Below, piece by piece: positions 1-13,639 of a DNA stretch of 64,000 nucleotides. How positions within the stretch are numbered: the first letter of the stretch is position 1; every line of letters begins with the position of its first letter. Origin of the DNA: Linepithema humile (Eukaryota > Arthropoda > Insecta > Hymenoptera > Formicidae); NCBI RefSeq assembly GCF_040581485.1, contig NC_090128.1:41136931-41200930 (forward strand). Direction: 5' to 3'. The position numbers were made by a program, and so were the translations under genes. The notes under the pieces are model-generated. The model ran no database searches, was not told the origin of the DNA, and saw nothing but the letters and a program-made list of their open reading frames with translations.

Positions 1-3000
1 TCCGGAAGAAATCATGCGGGAATTTGTCCCTTGGAGAGTCTACCGAGTCGATATATGTGTATACCGAGAGCGGCGTGCATACGATAAAATGCGCGCAACG
101 CGGTGTCGAGACGCCGTGCGCGCGTTTCGCTTCGATGCACCCAGCCACCTTTGTGTCCGTTTCTCTCCTTCTCTGTCGCTCGTCGAGCTCTGTGTGCTCG
201 CCGAGCGAAAAAAGGCGTACCGCAACACAAAACCCCTACGCGACCACGCGCGCGGTTGTATATATCACCGCTGTCCCAATTCCGCCCGGTATTGTGTCAC
301 TCAATTTCGATTTACTTTGTCATGCGGCTTGTGAACACCATCGTTCTCTCGCATTACCTATCATACCCATCACATTATAACCAATAATGTTAAATGTATA
401 GATACTTATCTGATTAATCTAAAAACAAACAACATGGCAAAAACATCATTATGCAATTACTTCAATTATGCAAATAATGCATTTATTTTTCTAACAAAAT
501 ATCATATTTAAACTAGATGTCATAAATTATGAACTTTGTTGGTTTTTGCTCCAAATATTTTTCTCTTATATATAGCATTGCAATTAATATTTGTGTAATC
601 GAAATATTTAATTAATTTGCGTATATCGTACCTTTTATTTTTCTTATCAAACATGAAAAAAGCAAAATATCAAAAAATAAAAATTGTATTGTAATATACA
701 AACAAAAATTGATGAAGAAATCAGTGTAGTTTCATTACATGGGTCAATCTCTGCCATCTTTGAATCCTTGAATTATACCGCTTTCTCCCAATTATACCGC
801 GCTCTTAGACTTTCAAAGAAACTAATGGTGGGATTTTTGGGAGATACGGCAAATTAACACTTAATGAGCTAGTACAGAGCAGGAGGAGGATATGTGAATT
901 TCACATTTGTGTTGCAACATACTTGCACTCAAGTCTCGCCCCTTTTCTTCGCGTACACACGACCTCGCGCTCACCCCGTCAAGAAAAGTCCATTATAGGC
1001 TAATATCCGGTTGTCTTATCTATTTTTACTGACCTATAACCGACGTCATTTCAGCGTTCGTGCCACGTAATCACGCGGAATAGTTATGGATTTGGCGACG
1101 GGATGCAAGTAAAAATCACGCCAATATCGCAATTGGCATTTAAATGTGAAAAATGGATATGAGCCGAAGAGTCTGCGTATATTACGCACAGAATATTCAT
1201 ACATGAAGTATGCGTCACTCCGTATTTATGTAACTTTACTGTCGTTACTACTGCAATAAGCATTCTTTACTGACCGGCAATATCGTGCAGAAACTTATGA
1301 ATGATTCATATTTATAAAGTAATGCTTATTCTAACTTGTTGACAGTTTAGTAACCTAGCCAGTTTGATTCTCTACTCATATTTTTATCTTAACTATTTTT
1401 ACGTTTAAATGCTTCCCCGAACTGCAGATGATATTAATAAGTCTCTTCTTTCATTTATAATTATAAATAAATACTTTCGCTGAATATTTCGAAACTAGAC
1501 TTATTTAAATGGCGATTAGTAACGTTAGCGAAATAGGCTCCAAATCGATAACAATCCAGTACGCGCGATCGATTCGCGGTGTTGTCGATCGTTCCGTGTG
1601 TAAGCTCCATAAAGGCGTCACGCTCGCTGAACAGAGCCCTCCTTGATCCAAATTCCAACCGGGGGGTCGGAGGTTGAACGGAGGTTCGATCTGATTTTAA
1701 TGTATATACAGACAAAGGTGAACAAAAGTGACGGAGCACGCAGTGAACTGTAAATCGTGTTTTTACACTTTTCATAAAGCTCGGATAAAAGATTCGAACA
1801 TTTCATATTCGTCCGAATTGTTCAAACAATTTGCACGATTGATTAGCTCCCGCGATTACCGATCAGATATTATTTCGCGTAATATACACATCTTCAATTG
1901 TAACTTGTATATTTTTTGTTCGTTTCAAACGCAGATATTACATTATTTTTCCGGAAAACGCGAAAAGCTTACGAGAATACTTTGGATTTAGCAGCAGGTT
2001 AAGCATGCAAAATAATCCGCATAATTTTCCATCTGCCACTTACTTGTCTGCTTTAAACGCCAATGAACAATAGATTATAGTTCCGTGCAATTTCGTAGTT
2101 TTCCACGAGTCTTTTCTGTGTAATGATGTGATAAAATTCGCGTTCGCTCGACCACTTACAATTTCCAAACATTAGTCTTTTTTTAACTATACTTGGAATA
2201 ATCAAATGCAAGTTTGCGCGAGCTTTTCGCGGTTGCGTTTCGACAGTCCAAATCGATTTATTTTGTATTATATAGCTAACGGATTATCATATTTATTATT
2301 CTGACATTTGCATCATGATATTATTACACAGTTAATTTAATTCTCTTTAAACTCGACACTCTCGAGTATCAGAATGTAATGGCCATCTCCAATTCGTCTA
2401 ATACAAACTGTAGTAAGGCGCTAATCTCTCCCCGCGCGGGCCCGGCACAGTCACGCGTGATTAATAATTCTCATTTCTTTCAATGACGTGTGCAAAAAGT
2501 TTCGCCGGTGCAGCGCACGAGACGCTTTTCTCCGATCTCGACGAGACGCGCGAGACGCCGACACGCTGATGATCTTAACGTGATTCGTGGAAACGGCGGG
2601 GAACGGTGGGCGGCGTTGTAGACGGCGAATGAGGAGGTTTCGTCGGGGGCGGGGGGATGGTGGGATTTTGGGATTCGTGAAGCTCGGGCGAGACGGGCGG
2701 ATATGGACGGACCGGGCAGGGCAGGGCCAGGTAAAACTCTCGTTTCGTTTCGGCTCGTCACGGACCGCTGCCCCGCAGCGACTCTGCCCTTGACACAATT
2801 CTCCGCACGCTCGAGCTCGCGAGGAGCTCGCTCTCGCTGTTACACGAGCTCGAGGGCGCCTTTCCCTGTGTGCTTGCGTCGCCTGCGTACATACATGCGT
2901 GCGTCCCCCGTACCTGCGTATGCCACGAGTTGCGCATCGTTCGCGGCCTCTCGCAATGGCCTTTCGCTAAGGGCCAGGTCGTGATGAAATATAGGGACAG

Positions 3001-3334
3001 ATACACAATTGTGGGACGACCGTATTTCGGTCGGGGCCGAGTGCAGGCCGCTGCACACAGCTCGGTCTGGGCCATTATTTATCTAGTTTGAATTGTTCTC
3101 CGTGACAATATTGAAATTCGAAGGATCGCGTGAATCTGAATGAAAAATAAGGCTTACTCAACTGCATTTCACAAATCGACGCAACGGTGGAATTTTTGAA
3201 AAAATAAAAGTTTTAAGTGATAAACTCATCGCTTCATAATTACAACTTGATTATTGGTACGTTTCCGTTCACAGCAAAAATTAACGTCCAGATCGATCAA
3301 TCGATCTATCATTAAAATGTCAATTGAATATTTC
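1..3334. other. gene-free stretch with GC-rich patches
   Basis: No exon, RNA gene or transposon end is recognisable here. The first 330 bases and roughly 2430-3080 are clearly richer in G, C and CpG than the AT-rich surroundings; open frames there are on both strands, overlap each other and look like by-products of base composition. The GC-rich patches could be promoter or untranslated-exon DNA of a long gene, but no splice-bounded conserved peptide supports that. Confidence 0.5.
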
Positions 3335-3670
3335 AAGAGGTTTACCTCTGTGAAGTTGGCACCCCATTTTTCAAAAAATCAATTTTTTTTTAGAGTTCTG
3401 AATGCACCCCAAAGAGTTCTAGAGTTCTCTATAAAATTTATAAATAGTTCCGGCAAATTAAATAAAAAAATCCATTATTGAAAGTATGGGGTGCTAACTT
3501 CACAAAACGTTATTACAAAATTGACGATAACAGCTTAATCGTCGGAAATAATTAAAAATATCATTAGAATTATTTGTAGAACTCTTGAGGTGCTACCCAG
3601 AACTCCAACGAAAAAATTAAAATTCCAAAAAAATTTTATTCTTATTGGAACTTAGAATATTTTCTTAATC

Positions 3671-4445
3671 GGTGATACGAAAAATTGCGAGAACTTTTTA
3701 TATATTGGTCTGAGCGCTTCGAACCTTAATAATTATCGTTAGAACTCTTGAGGTGCTACCCGGCACTCCAATAAAATAATCAAAATTCCAAAAAAATTTC
3801 TCGCTCTTCCTGACCTAGAAAATTTTTAATCGGTGATACAAAAAATTGCGAGAACTTTTTATATATTGGTCTGAGCGCTTCGAACCTTAATAATTATCGT
3901 TAGAACTCTTGAGGTGCTACCCGGCACTCCAATAAAATAATCAAAATTCCAAAAAAATTTCTCGCTCTTCCTGACCTAGAAAATTTTTAATCGGTGATAC
4001 AAAAAATTGCGAGAACTTTTTATATATTGGTCTGAGCGCTTCGAATCTTAATAATTATCGTTAGAACTCTTGAGGTGCTACCCGGAACTCCAATAAAATA
4101 ATCAAAATTCCAAAAAAATTTCTCGCTCTTCCTGACCTAGAAAATTTTCAATCGGTGATACAAAAAATTGCGAGAACTTTTTATATATTGGTCTGAGCGC
4201 TTCGGACCTTAATAATTATTGTTAGAACTCTTGAGGTGCTACCCGGAACTTCAATAAAATAATCAAAATTCCAAAAAAATTTTTCACTCTTTGGGACTTA
4301 AAAAATTTTCGATCGGTAATACAAAAAATTGCGAGAACTTTTTATATATTGGTCTGAGCGCTTCGAACCTTAATAATTATCGTTAGAACTCTTGAGGTGC
4401 TACCCGGAACTCTAATAAAATAATCAAAATTCCAAAAAAATTTTT
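3671..4445 (+). repeat. 161-bp tandem repeat array, left arm of FB-1
   Basis: The motif GGTGATAC (or a one-base variant) recurs at 3671, 3832, 3993, 4154 and 4315, a constant 161-bp spacing, so there are about five units. Units differ by a few substitutions. The same unit recurs inverted in the right arm. Confidence 0.9.
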
Positions 4446-4639
4446 GCGCGCACGCACACACACGCACACACACAGCAGCAGAGAAAGTTTGAAGTCATTA
4501 AATACAAGGCGAGTGACCAATTGCAAGATCCTTTGCCTCTTACAAGTTCTTGTGTGCGTTTTTTAATAGCTGGATTATTTTAAGTTCCAGTGCAATGATG
4601 TGTGCTTCATTTTAAATACACAAAATTCAAAATCCCGAA

Positions 4640-5110
4640 GAGTGAGAAATTTTTTTGGAATTTTGATTATTTTATTGGAGTTCCGGGTAGCACCTCAAGA
4701 GTTCTAACGATAATTATTAAGGTTCGAAGCGCTCAGACCAATATATAAAAAGTTCTCGCAATTTTTTGTATCACCGATCGAAAATTTTTTAAGTCCCGAA
4801 GAGTGAAAAATTTTTTTGAAATTTTGATTATTTTATTGGAGTTCCGGGTAGCACCTCAAGAGTTCTAACGATAATTATCAAGGTTCGAAGCGCTCAGACC
4901 AATATATAAAAAGTTCTCGCAATTTTTTGTATCACCGATTAAAAATTTTCTAGGTCAGGAAGAGCGAGAAATTTTTTTGGAATTTTGATTATTTTATTGG
5001 AGTGCCGGGTAGCACCTCAAGAGTTCTAACGATAATTATTAAGGTTCGAAGCGCTCAGACCAATATATAAAAAGTTCTCGCTATTTTTCGTATCACCGAT
5101 TAAGAAAATA
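4640..5110 (-). repeat. 161-bp tandem repeat array, right arm of FB-1
   Basis: The inverted unit marker TCACCGAT recurs at 4771, 4932 and 5093, again 161 bp apart. The right arm has about three units against about five on the left, so the arms differ in array copy number. Confidence 0.88.
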
Positions 5111-8100
5111 TTCTAAGTTCCAATAAGAATAAAATTTTTTTGGAATTTTAATTTTTTCGTTGGAGTTCTGGGTAGCACCTCAAGAGTTCTACAAATAATT
5201 CTAATAATATTTTTAATTATTTCCGACGATTAAGCTGTTATCGTCAATTTTGTAATAACGTTTTGTGAAGTTAGAACCCCATACTTTCAATAATGGATTT
5301 TTTTATTTAATTTGCCGGAACTATTTATAAATTTTATAGAGAACTCTAGAACTCTTTGGGGTGCATTCAGAACTCTAAAAAAAATTGATTTTTTGAAAAA
5401 TGGGGTGCCAACTTCACAGAGGTAAGAGGTTTAACATACCAGTGTATTCGATCTTTGTCTCATACCTTACAATGTGTTTTAGATTGCCACTTTATATCTC
5501 ACTGTTATTTCTTTTTTTCTTCTGCCTTATTTGATCGTATCTCAACCCTTACTTGTAGAAGCGTTTCGAAATATCGGCGACTGCTTCGCTTCGCCGCGAC
5601 GCGCACGCAGTATGGCGGCAGTAGTAACCGCACCCGCGTGCGATACATAAGCCGTGAAATTATTCAGAACAAGTCGGGTAACACGCGTAGCAACTACTCG
5701 CGGCAGTCTTTCCCATCAGTAGATAAGTACATTCAAGGTCAGCCTTTAGCGCAACCGAGCGTTTTGTCGCGGGGACGACGTTGCATCTTTCTGCGGCTCC
5801 GCGTTGTTATTTATCGACTGTCCTGACCGAGAAAATCGATCGCATTTTATGCATTATTCGTATTACAAGACAGCGCTATATTTGGGCGACTCGAGCGAGA
5901 GATCGGCGATGAGTCCGCTTGACCAAAATTTCACGAATTACGAATCGCGATGCGATGCGATACAGTGCGTGACGGACAACCGTATCGAATTAACGAGATA
6001 ATGTCGCAATTACGATTCTCACCCTACGTCATTTCCTATTGAGACAGACGGGCCCTCCGCCATTTCGCAATATCTGATAAACAGCCACCGAAGGCGCGAG
6101 AGAAGGGTGCGGGTCGGTCGGCGCAATGAATGCATAATTATTCCGAGTAACGGCGGCTCGTCCGACTTGTTTAATGATCGGCGTAATTACGGCCAGACTT
6201 ATCTCCATTACCGAAAACACCATCTCGGAGACGAGAGATCGGAAGGATGAGCGTCATTATGTTCCTATCCGAAAACCGAAGACTCATATTCTTACTGCAC
6301 GTTCGACATTAAACAAGCCGGCCCTCATCTCAAGCGTCTGTATCGCTTTTACGATTGCCGCTTAATTTTCGTCTTATTCATTACGTCGAATAAAGCTGAG
6401 AATTATGGTTATATTTAACGTTAAAAATATGCGCGATAAAAAATTACAATTTCTTTCTTCTCGACAATCTTAAAAGATCAGAATTTTAAAACTTGTACTT
6501 CGGAAATCAATCAAAACCAACTTCGGAAATCAATCGAAGATACGCACCTTCTATCAGTTGTTAGCGATAAAAAAAACTCATCGTCGGTATTAAACGCGAT
6601 CGCTATTACGCAACGAGTAATGTTAATCCAAGAGAGATTAAAGGCAATGTGTGATTGATGACTGTTATAATTCTGACGACGGCGTTCTTATATCATGCAT
6701 GAATGAGTAATGCATTAGAAAGGTTGAAAAGCGTTAAGTGGCGAAATGTATTAGGCATATTTGCGATTGCGCAATTTAACGTATCCGATGGCTGTTTGTA
6801 ATCGGAAATAATGGTAAACAAATTTTTCATGTTGCCCCGAGCACTTTCCGCGTTGACGACATAAATAAATTAAAACCTTCCTCAGAATCAAGAGCGCACT
6901 CGCTTATTGCAATGGAAGGTTTAACCGTGTCACGGATTTAAAGGTCAGACTCTTTCCACGTAGCATACGATCGAAGATCCTGCGCGGTATCCAATACTAA
7001 TAACAGAGTCTCTTTGGCGATTCGCGTTAATGATATTTTTTTTTTTCTGTAAAAACTTGCAGTGGGAATATAAATTCGAGCCGACTTTTTGTAATTACAG
7101 CTTTAGACGTTTTTAGGTCATCGCGATTTTACTCCTTCTCTGTATCTTTTTTTACATAAATAGCATAAACTCACTATCGGACTAAAAAGATAAAAAAATG
7201 TATGTTGATACAGCATTTACATATCATACGAATATGGAAAACTTTTCACTATAAAACGCATGACTATTAAATAAAATTGCGCAACTTGAACTTTGCTAGA
7301 TAATTTCCTGTTTTAAGATCGTGACCTAATTTATAAAATTTAACGTTACGCAATTATTCTAACGTTTACGTAGATGACAATCTCCGCTATGAATCATGAA
7401 ATTTAAATAATATTCTTGTACGGTGAAATCGGCGAGTACGAAGTCACGTGACGAATCAATTCGCCGTCAGTTCTGATCGCTCAGGATCTAGATGATCCTG
7501 AGTGAAAAGTTAATCCTACGATACACACTTTCAATCAATTACTTTATCATTCTGGAATATTAATTTATTTTTGGGGTTCAGTTTCTCATCTTGCATTTGT
7601 CAAATTAAAGTTTTCAGCTTGAAGTTTTTGGACGATACGCAATTCGTAATTCAGTATGACGATCACAATAACAATCTCAGAGTGATAAAGTGTGAATTGT
7701 AATATGCGTCAAAGGATTAGAGGCGATGGGGTATAGGAAAACAGATGAGAGGGGGGTGGAATAGAAGCGCGACGGGGTCGAAGCAACGTGGGGGACGGGG
7801 GGAAGGGAGGAACAGTGGAATGAGGTCGTGCTGAAACTGGGCCAGGTTTACTCGGTAAGTGTGTCACCGCTTATTGATCCGCCATCCACCCACAACCCCT
7901 GCGGCAGCACTTATCGTCAGTCGTAGAATGGAGGTGGCGACGTGCGCGGGAGGGGCAAACTGTTGCAACAGTTTATTTTCATTTGCCGTCTCCTCTCACC
8001 CTCCCCCCCACCCCTTCCCACCCCCTGTTCACTCTCGCTTGCGAGAGCGTTCGCGTACGAAGCGAATCTTTCTCTATTAGGCCGCGAAATTACCGCGACA

Positions 8101-9682
8101 GCGTCCTCGGCCGGATGAAAGAGAAAAGAAGCACGACCTTTCTTCATTCTTCTTCCTCCTTCTTCGTTAAAAAAAGAATTCTTTTTCTTGATATGTTCGT
8201 TTATAGGTTCTTTCGAGCGTGAAATTGATTATTACCCAAGAGATATAAACGCGTATTCAAATTTCCATATTCGATATTTATTATCCTTCTTCCGTTTTTC
8301 TTTCTTTTTAAATTGTATCTCGTGTCTTGAACTTTCTAGAATAATCCAGCTGTATAAATTTTATATGTCAATTAAATCAATTTAATTATCTATTAATATG
8401 TAATGTATATTTGTGAAGTTTATAAAGTATTTCTTTGCGCAATGAAGTAATTATCGTTTCTCTTTCTTTTTTTCCTAAATCATGTCACGAATAATACTGC
8501 AGAGGATCTAATGTAGCACGTAACATTTCCGATTGGTCAATGGATCCTCCGCCTAACGTTTCCTTATTGCGTAACGGGTTTCGAGGCCGATTTCACTATT
8601 TCGATTTGTAGGACAGAAACGGGGATAGAACACGTCTTTGGTAATGTTTGAAGAACCACCGACTAAACCCGGATTAGTTCTTTTGAAATGCAGCACGTTT
8701 TTAAATGTGAACAGAGTGTCATTGTACGCTGAAAGATTCGAAATCAGAAAATTGAGAAACACACCGTAGCGTTAATGTGTTACATACATTTCTTCTCTCA
8801 CCTTTCGCCTTAAAAAAAGATAATTCAATATTGTCGTTCATACGCGTTCGTAACATGAAAGGTATACATTGGGCCGGTGTGTCCTGTTATTACTAAACCG
8901 TCTCGTTAATAATTTACAACATTAAGTCTATAATGCAGTGTCAATTTCTATTACGCGTGATCATGTAAGATTAGCTGGAGCGTACGATCGAGCGGAAACC
9001 GGTTCTTTTCGGTGTCAAATGTGTTTTCATACTCAATCAAAGAAATTGCAAAAGCGCGATGCTAAGCTAGCTTGCGTTTAATCTTTTATTTTTCGAATAA
9101 AGTTATATTAAAGAAGAAGTTATAGAAATTGAAATGAAAATTACGAAAGAACTTAAAATGTGATAATTACAATGCTGTAACTCTTGCATTACATGCTTCC
9201 AGAAAAAAAAGCATTGAAAGTATTCGGTCAAATATTTAAACAAACCTACCAAAAATTTAAGTTTTTAACTCTTATCACAACGCGCATCATCATAAATCAG
9301 ATTTTTAACACAAATTTAATTATAAAAATTGAAATCTTACAAGGAGCTTAGGTAATCCACTTTACTCAGAATTTCTGATTAAGAGATAAGATTGACCTAA
9401 AAAGTTCTAGTCAGAAACCGTGTTGCATCGATTATTTTTAGAACACCGATATTTTTGGCATTCGAGAAAATTGCGGTACGATCATTATCTATCACGAAAA
9501 CGTCCTTGTTTGCAAATAGCGTGGCGAGAATTACGCCGCATGTACATTTTGAGGCAGGTCGGTAATATCAAATGAGAAACAAAGAGGCATATCGCGCAAA
9601 CTGCATTATCTTTGTCGATTCGACTGCACGATAAGACAACGAGCGCACTCCAGTGACAGAGAGAAGGCGCTCCCTCCTCCCT

Positions 9683-9714
9683 CCCTCCCCCCTCTCTCTC
9701 TCTCTCTCTCTCGC
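9683..9714. repeat. (CT)n microsatellite with C/T-rich flank
   Basis: A run of CT dinucleotides follows a CCTCC-rich tract. Open frames across it on either strand are simple-sequence translations, not genes. Confidence 0.85.
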
Positions 9715-11689
9715 GTTCTGGATACGACATACTACCGCCGCAGCCACTGTTAATTCCAATAAGGAAAGACAGTGAAAACTGGTTTGGATGAGATGGACGG
9801 ACGTCGAAAGAATCAAAAGTGACTTCGTTCATGCTGAGCCAAAAATAGCCACGCACACCGGTTATTTTACGCGGCGCGTTGTCGAGCACTAACTTCGAAA
9901 TTACATTTAATGTCGTAATAGGTGCGTACGCCGATTACGCGATCGACGCAATAAAAGGGCACGAAATAAGAGTTCCTTTATAATCGTAACGCATTTCAAA
10001 TAATGATAAATTAACTTTTAATTAAATAGACAAATTAACATCCAATACAAATTCTAGCTTTGAAGCGACGTTATAAATATCGCAATTTTTATTTGTGCCG
10101 TTAATAAGTAAAATAATTACAACGATCGTGTGTAAATCCATCACATATCTTTCTTCACAATTTTCTCGATTTACACATCATCAATATGACAGCGCAACAC
10201 GCGAGAAGTCACGCTTTTGCATAAAATTATTCGACCATTAATTGTTAATTACGTACCCTTGAAGCGTTACGAGAAATTTTATTTCTATTATTAAACGTGT
10301 GTCAGCGAAAGAAATTTCGCTCGAAAATAAATACAATCATTCATATAAAAATGTAAAATAATTCGAAATAACTTGCTTCAATATTAAAAATAATTAGTTT
10401 TTGCTTATTTATATATTTTAATAAGCGATAATTTTTTTCAGGCAAACGCGAATTTTGTGACATAATATTCGAACGGCGAGGTTAGGAAAAAAAAAAGAAA
10501 TTCGTCAGCTCTGCTCCAAACGCTGAACAGTCGTTTTCGATGTTTGAGTTGAAATCGGTTAAGCAAAAGCCGGGCTGTCTTACGCAACGCCGCCTTTGCT
10601 ACTTCGCCTTCGATCGAGGTAAGACTCGACTCGCACTCGGCGCACAAAGCACGGTAAGTACGGGAAAGCATTCGGAGCCAATCGACTCTCTTTACACAGG
10701 ATATTTCACGAGCAGTCGCAACAAGCAAAACAATGAAACGATATCTCGAATATATAAAGTTATTTTTAGAATAGATGTCCGAGACAAATGTTAGTTGGTG
10801 GCTCTGGTAATTTCTATGCTGCAATTTGCATAGCTCGCCTCGCTTCGCGTGCCTTGCGCGAAAGAAATCCACGGCGCGACGAGTGGCCTGATTCCTTTTT
10901 ATGGCGCTCGTCAAAAAATATGCGGATCGATTTACGTCTACGGACTGCTGAACTATTTTTCCGAGACATCGAGATAACCGAGAATTTAAAGACCGGACGA
11001 TTAAAAGCGCTAAAATTGGGGTCGTCACCTACTGACAAAGTGGAAATGCAACAAGACAGAGTCTAAAGTTCATTTAATTATGTAATGTAGTCACATGCTC
11101 CTTTTAAATTTTTTATAAAGCAATTTACAATTTTTTAAAATAATATTTCTTGTTTAATTTGTATCTTCAATTAATGCAGAATAAGCAGCAACCTCAATTG
11201 ACCACTACACGTGCAGGTTAATACGACCTGATTTATGTATAATTTTGATACCAAAGTAATAACATCTTTAGTCATTCAAGATTTTCTGCTAATAAAGTGT
11301 AAAGCTAAAAAAGTGTACAAATTTTATTCAACTTTTTTTATGTTACTTATTTTTTGCCACGATATAATAAAGATAAAATAAAATATAACATATTTTAATT
11401 CTTTTGTAATATGCAATCGAAATGTTACTACTTTTTCAAATATTAAAGGCTCATCTATTATATTATCAAATGATTGATTGAAAAATCAAAACATTCGGCA
11501 GTACTCACAATGTTCGAGTATATTAATTGTGATCTTTAATTGCATTCGACGGGAACGAATAAATTTCCCCAAGTGAGAATCCCCGGCGAGCTGATTGCTA
11601 AATGATGTGTCTAATTATCTTCGCCATTTGTACGAATGCTCTAGCGTTCCTCGCTCGTAATCTTTCTCACGTAGAGGCATGCCTCCGCG

Positions 11690-11820
11690 CGTGCCTGCGT
11701 CGACGCTCCTCGCAGGCAAAAGCAAGGCGAGGCGCGTAGAGGCGAGGCGCGGAGAGGTGAAGCGAGGCGAAACGAGGCAAGGCATGGGAAGGCGAGGTGA
11801 GGCGAAAAGAGAAGAACGAA
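11690..11820. repeat. degenerate AGGCG-type minisatellite
   Basis: The plus strand repeats a purine-rich motif of the form (A/G)AGGCG with variable single-base spacers, giving irregular copies of GAGGCG and AAGGCG. It lies in a local GC-rich island. Confidence 0.75.
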
Positions 11821-11999
11821 GGCGGTCTGGCGGACACTCAGCTTTCGTTTTCACTCAGCCTGCTTGTTAATCCGGTGAGTCAATAGTTGTATAACACTGG
11901 AACTACGTTGCATAACCCACGCCGCCGTTGGTTTCCCTCGCGACCTACTTGCCCACTAAACTAGACATACATTCTTATCCAGCGGTGATCCCGTCTCTC

Positions 12000-12031
12000 G
12001 CTTTCTCTCTCTCTTTCTCTCTCTCTCTCGT
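12000..12031. repeat. (CT)n microsatellite
   Basis: A CT/TC run interrupted by TTT. No coding interpretation is warranted. Confidence 0.8.
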
Positions 12032-12603
12032 TCACTATTTCGCTCAGCTTCTAAGGACTTCCTTGAAACCGACGTGTGTCAACCGCGATGCAATTGCGCG
12101 TTTCCGCACTCGAGGAAAAATTTCGCGACAATTCGGTAGATTGTCGTAGAAGCCATCAAATTTATTTTTGAAAACGTAAAATCTAAAGCCCTTCTTCTAT
12201 CATGTTCATTTTATGCGCTCCGAAAGATAGATTGTAAAATTTATATTTGATGTTTAATTTGTTGCTCTGTATCATTTTTTATTAAACACAAATTTTAGAA
12301 TATATAATTTTAGTCTTCTTTCCCTCAACAATTTTAACTGCATTGTACGAAAATATTTTCTCGCGAAACATTAAAGAATATTAAAGTCTCCAAAAATAAT
12401 CATGTTTATTAAATATAATATTGAAACGAGCAAATAACACCGATGTGAACTTGGCGCCCAACTTTATTTAAAAAAAAAATCACTAATCTAGTTCGTTTGT
12501 ACTTCGTTTGTACCTGTTTGTACCGCTTCTTATTTCGTTTGTACCTCAAAGGGTAAAAAAATACAAAGGGGTGACAAAATGGCCAGCGCCCGATTACAAG
12601 ATT

Positions 12604-13015
12604 TTTAAATTTCGTTTATGCCATTCGAAAGAGAATCGTTTGTACCCGTTTGTACCTCTTTTGATTTTGTTTGTACCTCAAAGGGTTCGAAGATACAGCG
12701 TTTTTCAGTTTCAGCCTAACCCTTCTATAGGGAACTTAGCCATTTTACAAGATATCGAGAAACGGCCAACGGCATTTAAAAGAGAATCGTTTGTATCCGT
12801 TTGTACCTTTTTTGTTTTCATTTGTACCTCAAAGGGTTCGAAGATACAGCGTTTTTCAGTTTCAGCCTAACCCTTCTATAGGGAACTTAGCCATTTTACA
12901 AGATATCGAGAAACGGCCAACGGCATTTAAAAGAGAATCGTTTGTATCCGTTTGTACCTCTTTTGTTTTCATTTGTACCTCAAAGGGTTCGGAGATACAG
13001 CGTTTTTCAGTTTTA
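12604..13015 (+). repeat. 151-bp tandem repeats, left arm of FB-2
   Basis: The marker GAGAATCGTTTGTA lies at 12631, 12782 and 12933, exactly 151 bp apart. Each unit holds several TTTGTAC motifs, which form a finer sub-repeat. Confidence 0.9.
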
Positions 13016-13639
13016 ACATAAACAAGCGGTTATTAGTGCCTTCACGCTTAAAGTTAACTGCGTTTCAAATTTTTTATAACACGTAATCAATTTCTTTGTG
13101 TGAAATCAACTTAAAATTAACTTAAAATAATATTTTGAATATTGATCGTTTACTTTAAATATTGTATTACGTTACTGTGTTATACTATAAATAAAGATGA
13201 ATATAATAGTGAAATAATTTTAATTATTGATACACTTAGGATGAAAATACTTAGAAATTAATGAAAAATGTTTTATGTCTAGATTAACGAAACCTGTTAA
13301 ATAAATTTTTGGACTTATAATATTTTTTAATGTTAACATTTTATGTATAAAATATTAAATTTTTTTTTCATTTTTTATGGAATTAAAAAAAATTTTTTTA
13401 AACTTTTAATATGTTTTTCTAAACTAATAATGAATATTTATAAGAAAATATTAGAGTAATGAAATAAACGCAAACAAAAGTAAAATTACTGTTAACACGA
13501 AGATAAAATAAATTATTTCAATGTTTTATGAAAAGTAATAGATATTTTTTTTTTGCAGAAGCATTCGGGATGATGCTGTTAATGAAGTTTTATTTTTATT
13601 TAAATCGTCATATGTCTCCCAATTTCCCGTTACTCGACG

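Larger units (their letters stand above)
3344..5423. mobile_element. Foldback-type element 1 (FB-1), long inverted repeats, 9-bp TSD
   Basis: A 2,080-bp element with arms that are reverse complements of each other. The left end reads ACCTCTGTGAAGTTGGCACC and the right end is its reverse complement. It is flanked by a perfect 9-bp direct repeat AAGAGGTTT (3335-3343 and 5424-5432), which I take as the target-site duplication. The arms (about 3344-4445 and 4630-5423) contain tandem 161-bp units; the middle (about 4446-4630) has a CA-rich tract and unique sequence. There is no transposase frame, so it is non-autonomous. Drosophila Foldback elements share this design: long inverted repeats with internal tandem repeats and 9-bp duplications. 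Assignment to a MULE/FB lineage is inference from structure only. Confidence 0.85.
5433..12429. other. gene-free stretch
   Basis: I see no supportable gene. AT-rich DNA alternates with GC-richer islands at about 5560-6120, 7690-8130 and 11630-11870. Microsatellites are annotated separately. Several GTAAGT-like sites (for example near 7854 and 10651) could be splice donors of untranslated exons, but no partner acceptor with coding sequence was found. Confidence 0.45.

Noticed and set aside
1660..1700. A GGTTCGATC stretch resembling a tRNA B box
   Set aside because: No A box at proper distance and no cloverleaf stems could be formed around it.
3671..5110. Regularly spaced repeats suggestive of a CRISPR array
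   Set aside because: Units of 161 bp are contiguous, without short repeats and unique spacers, and lie in an insect transposon arm.
10438..11028. A 196-codon minus-strand frame
   Set aside because: No recognisable domain, mixed composition, and competing frames of similar length on the other strand; I found no splice context or homologous copy to support it.
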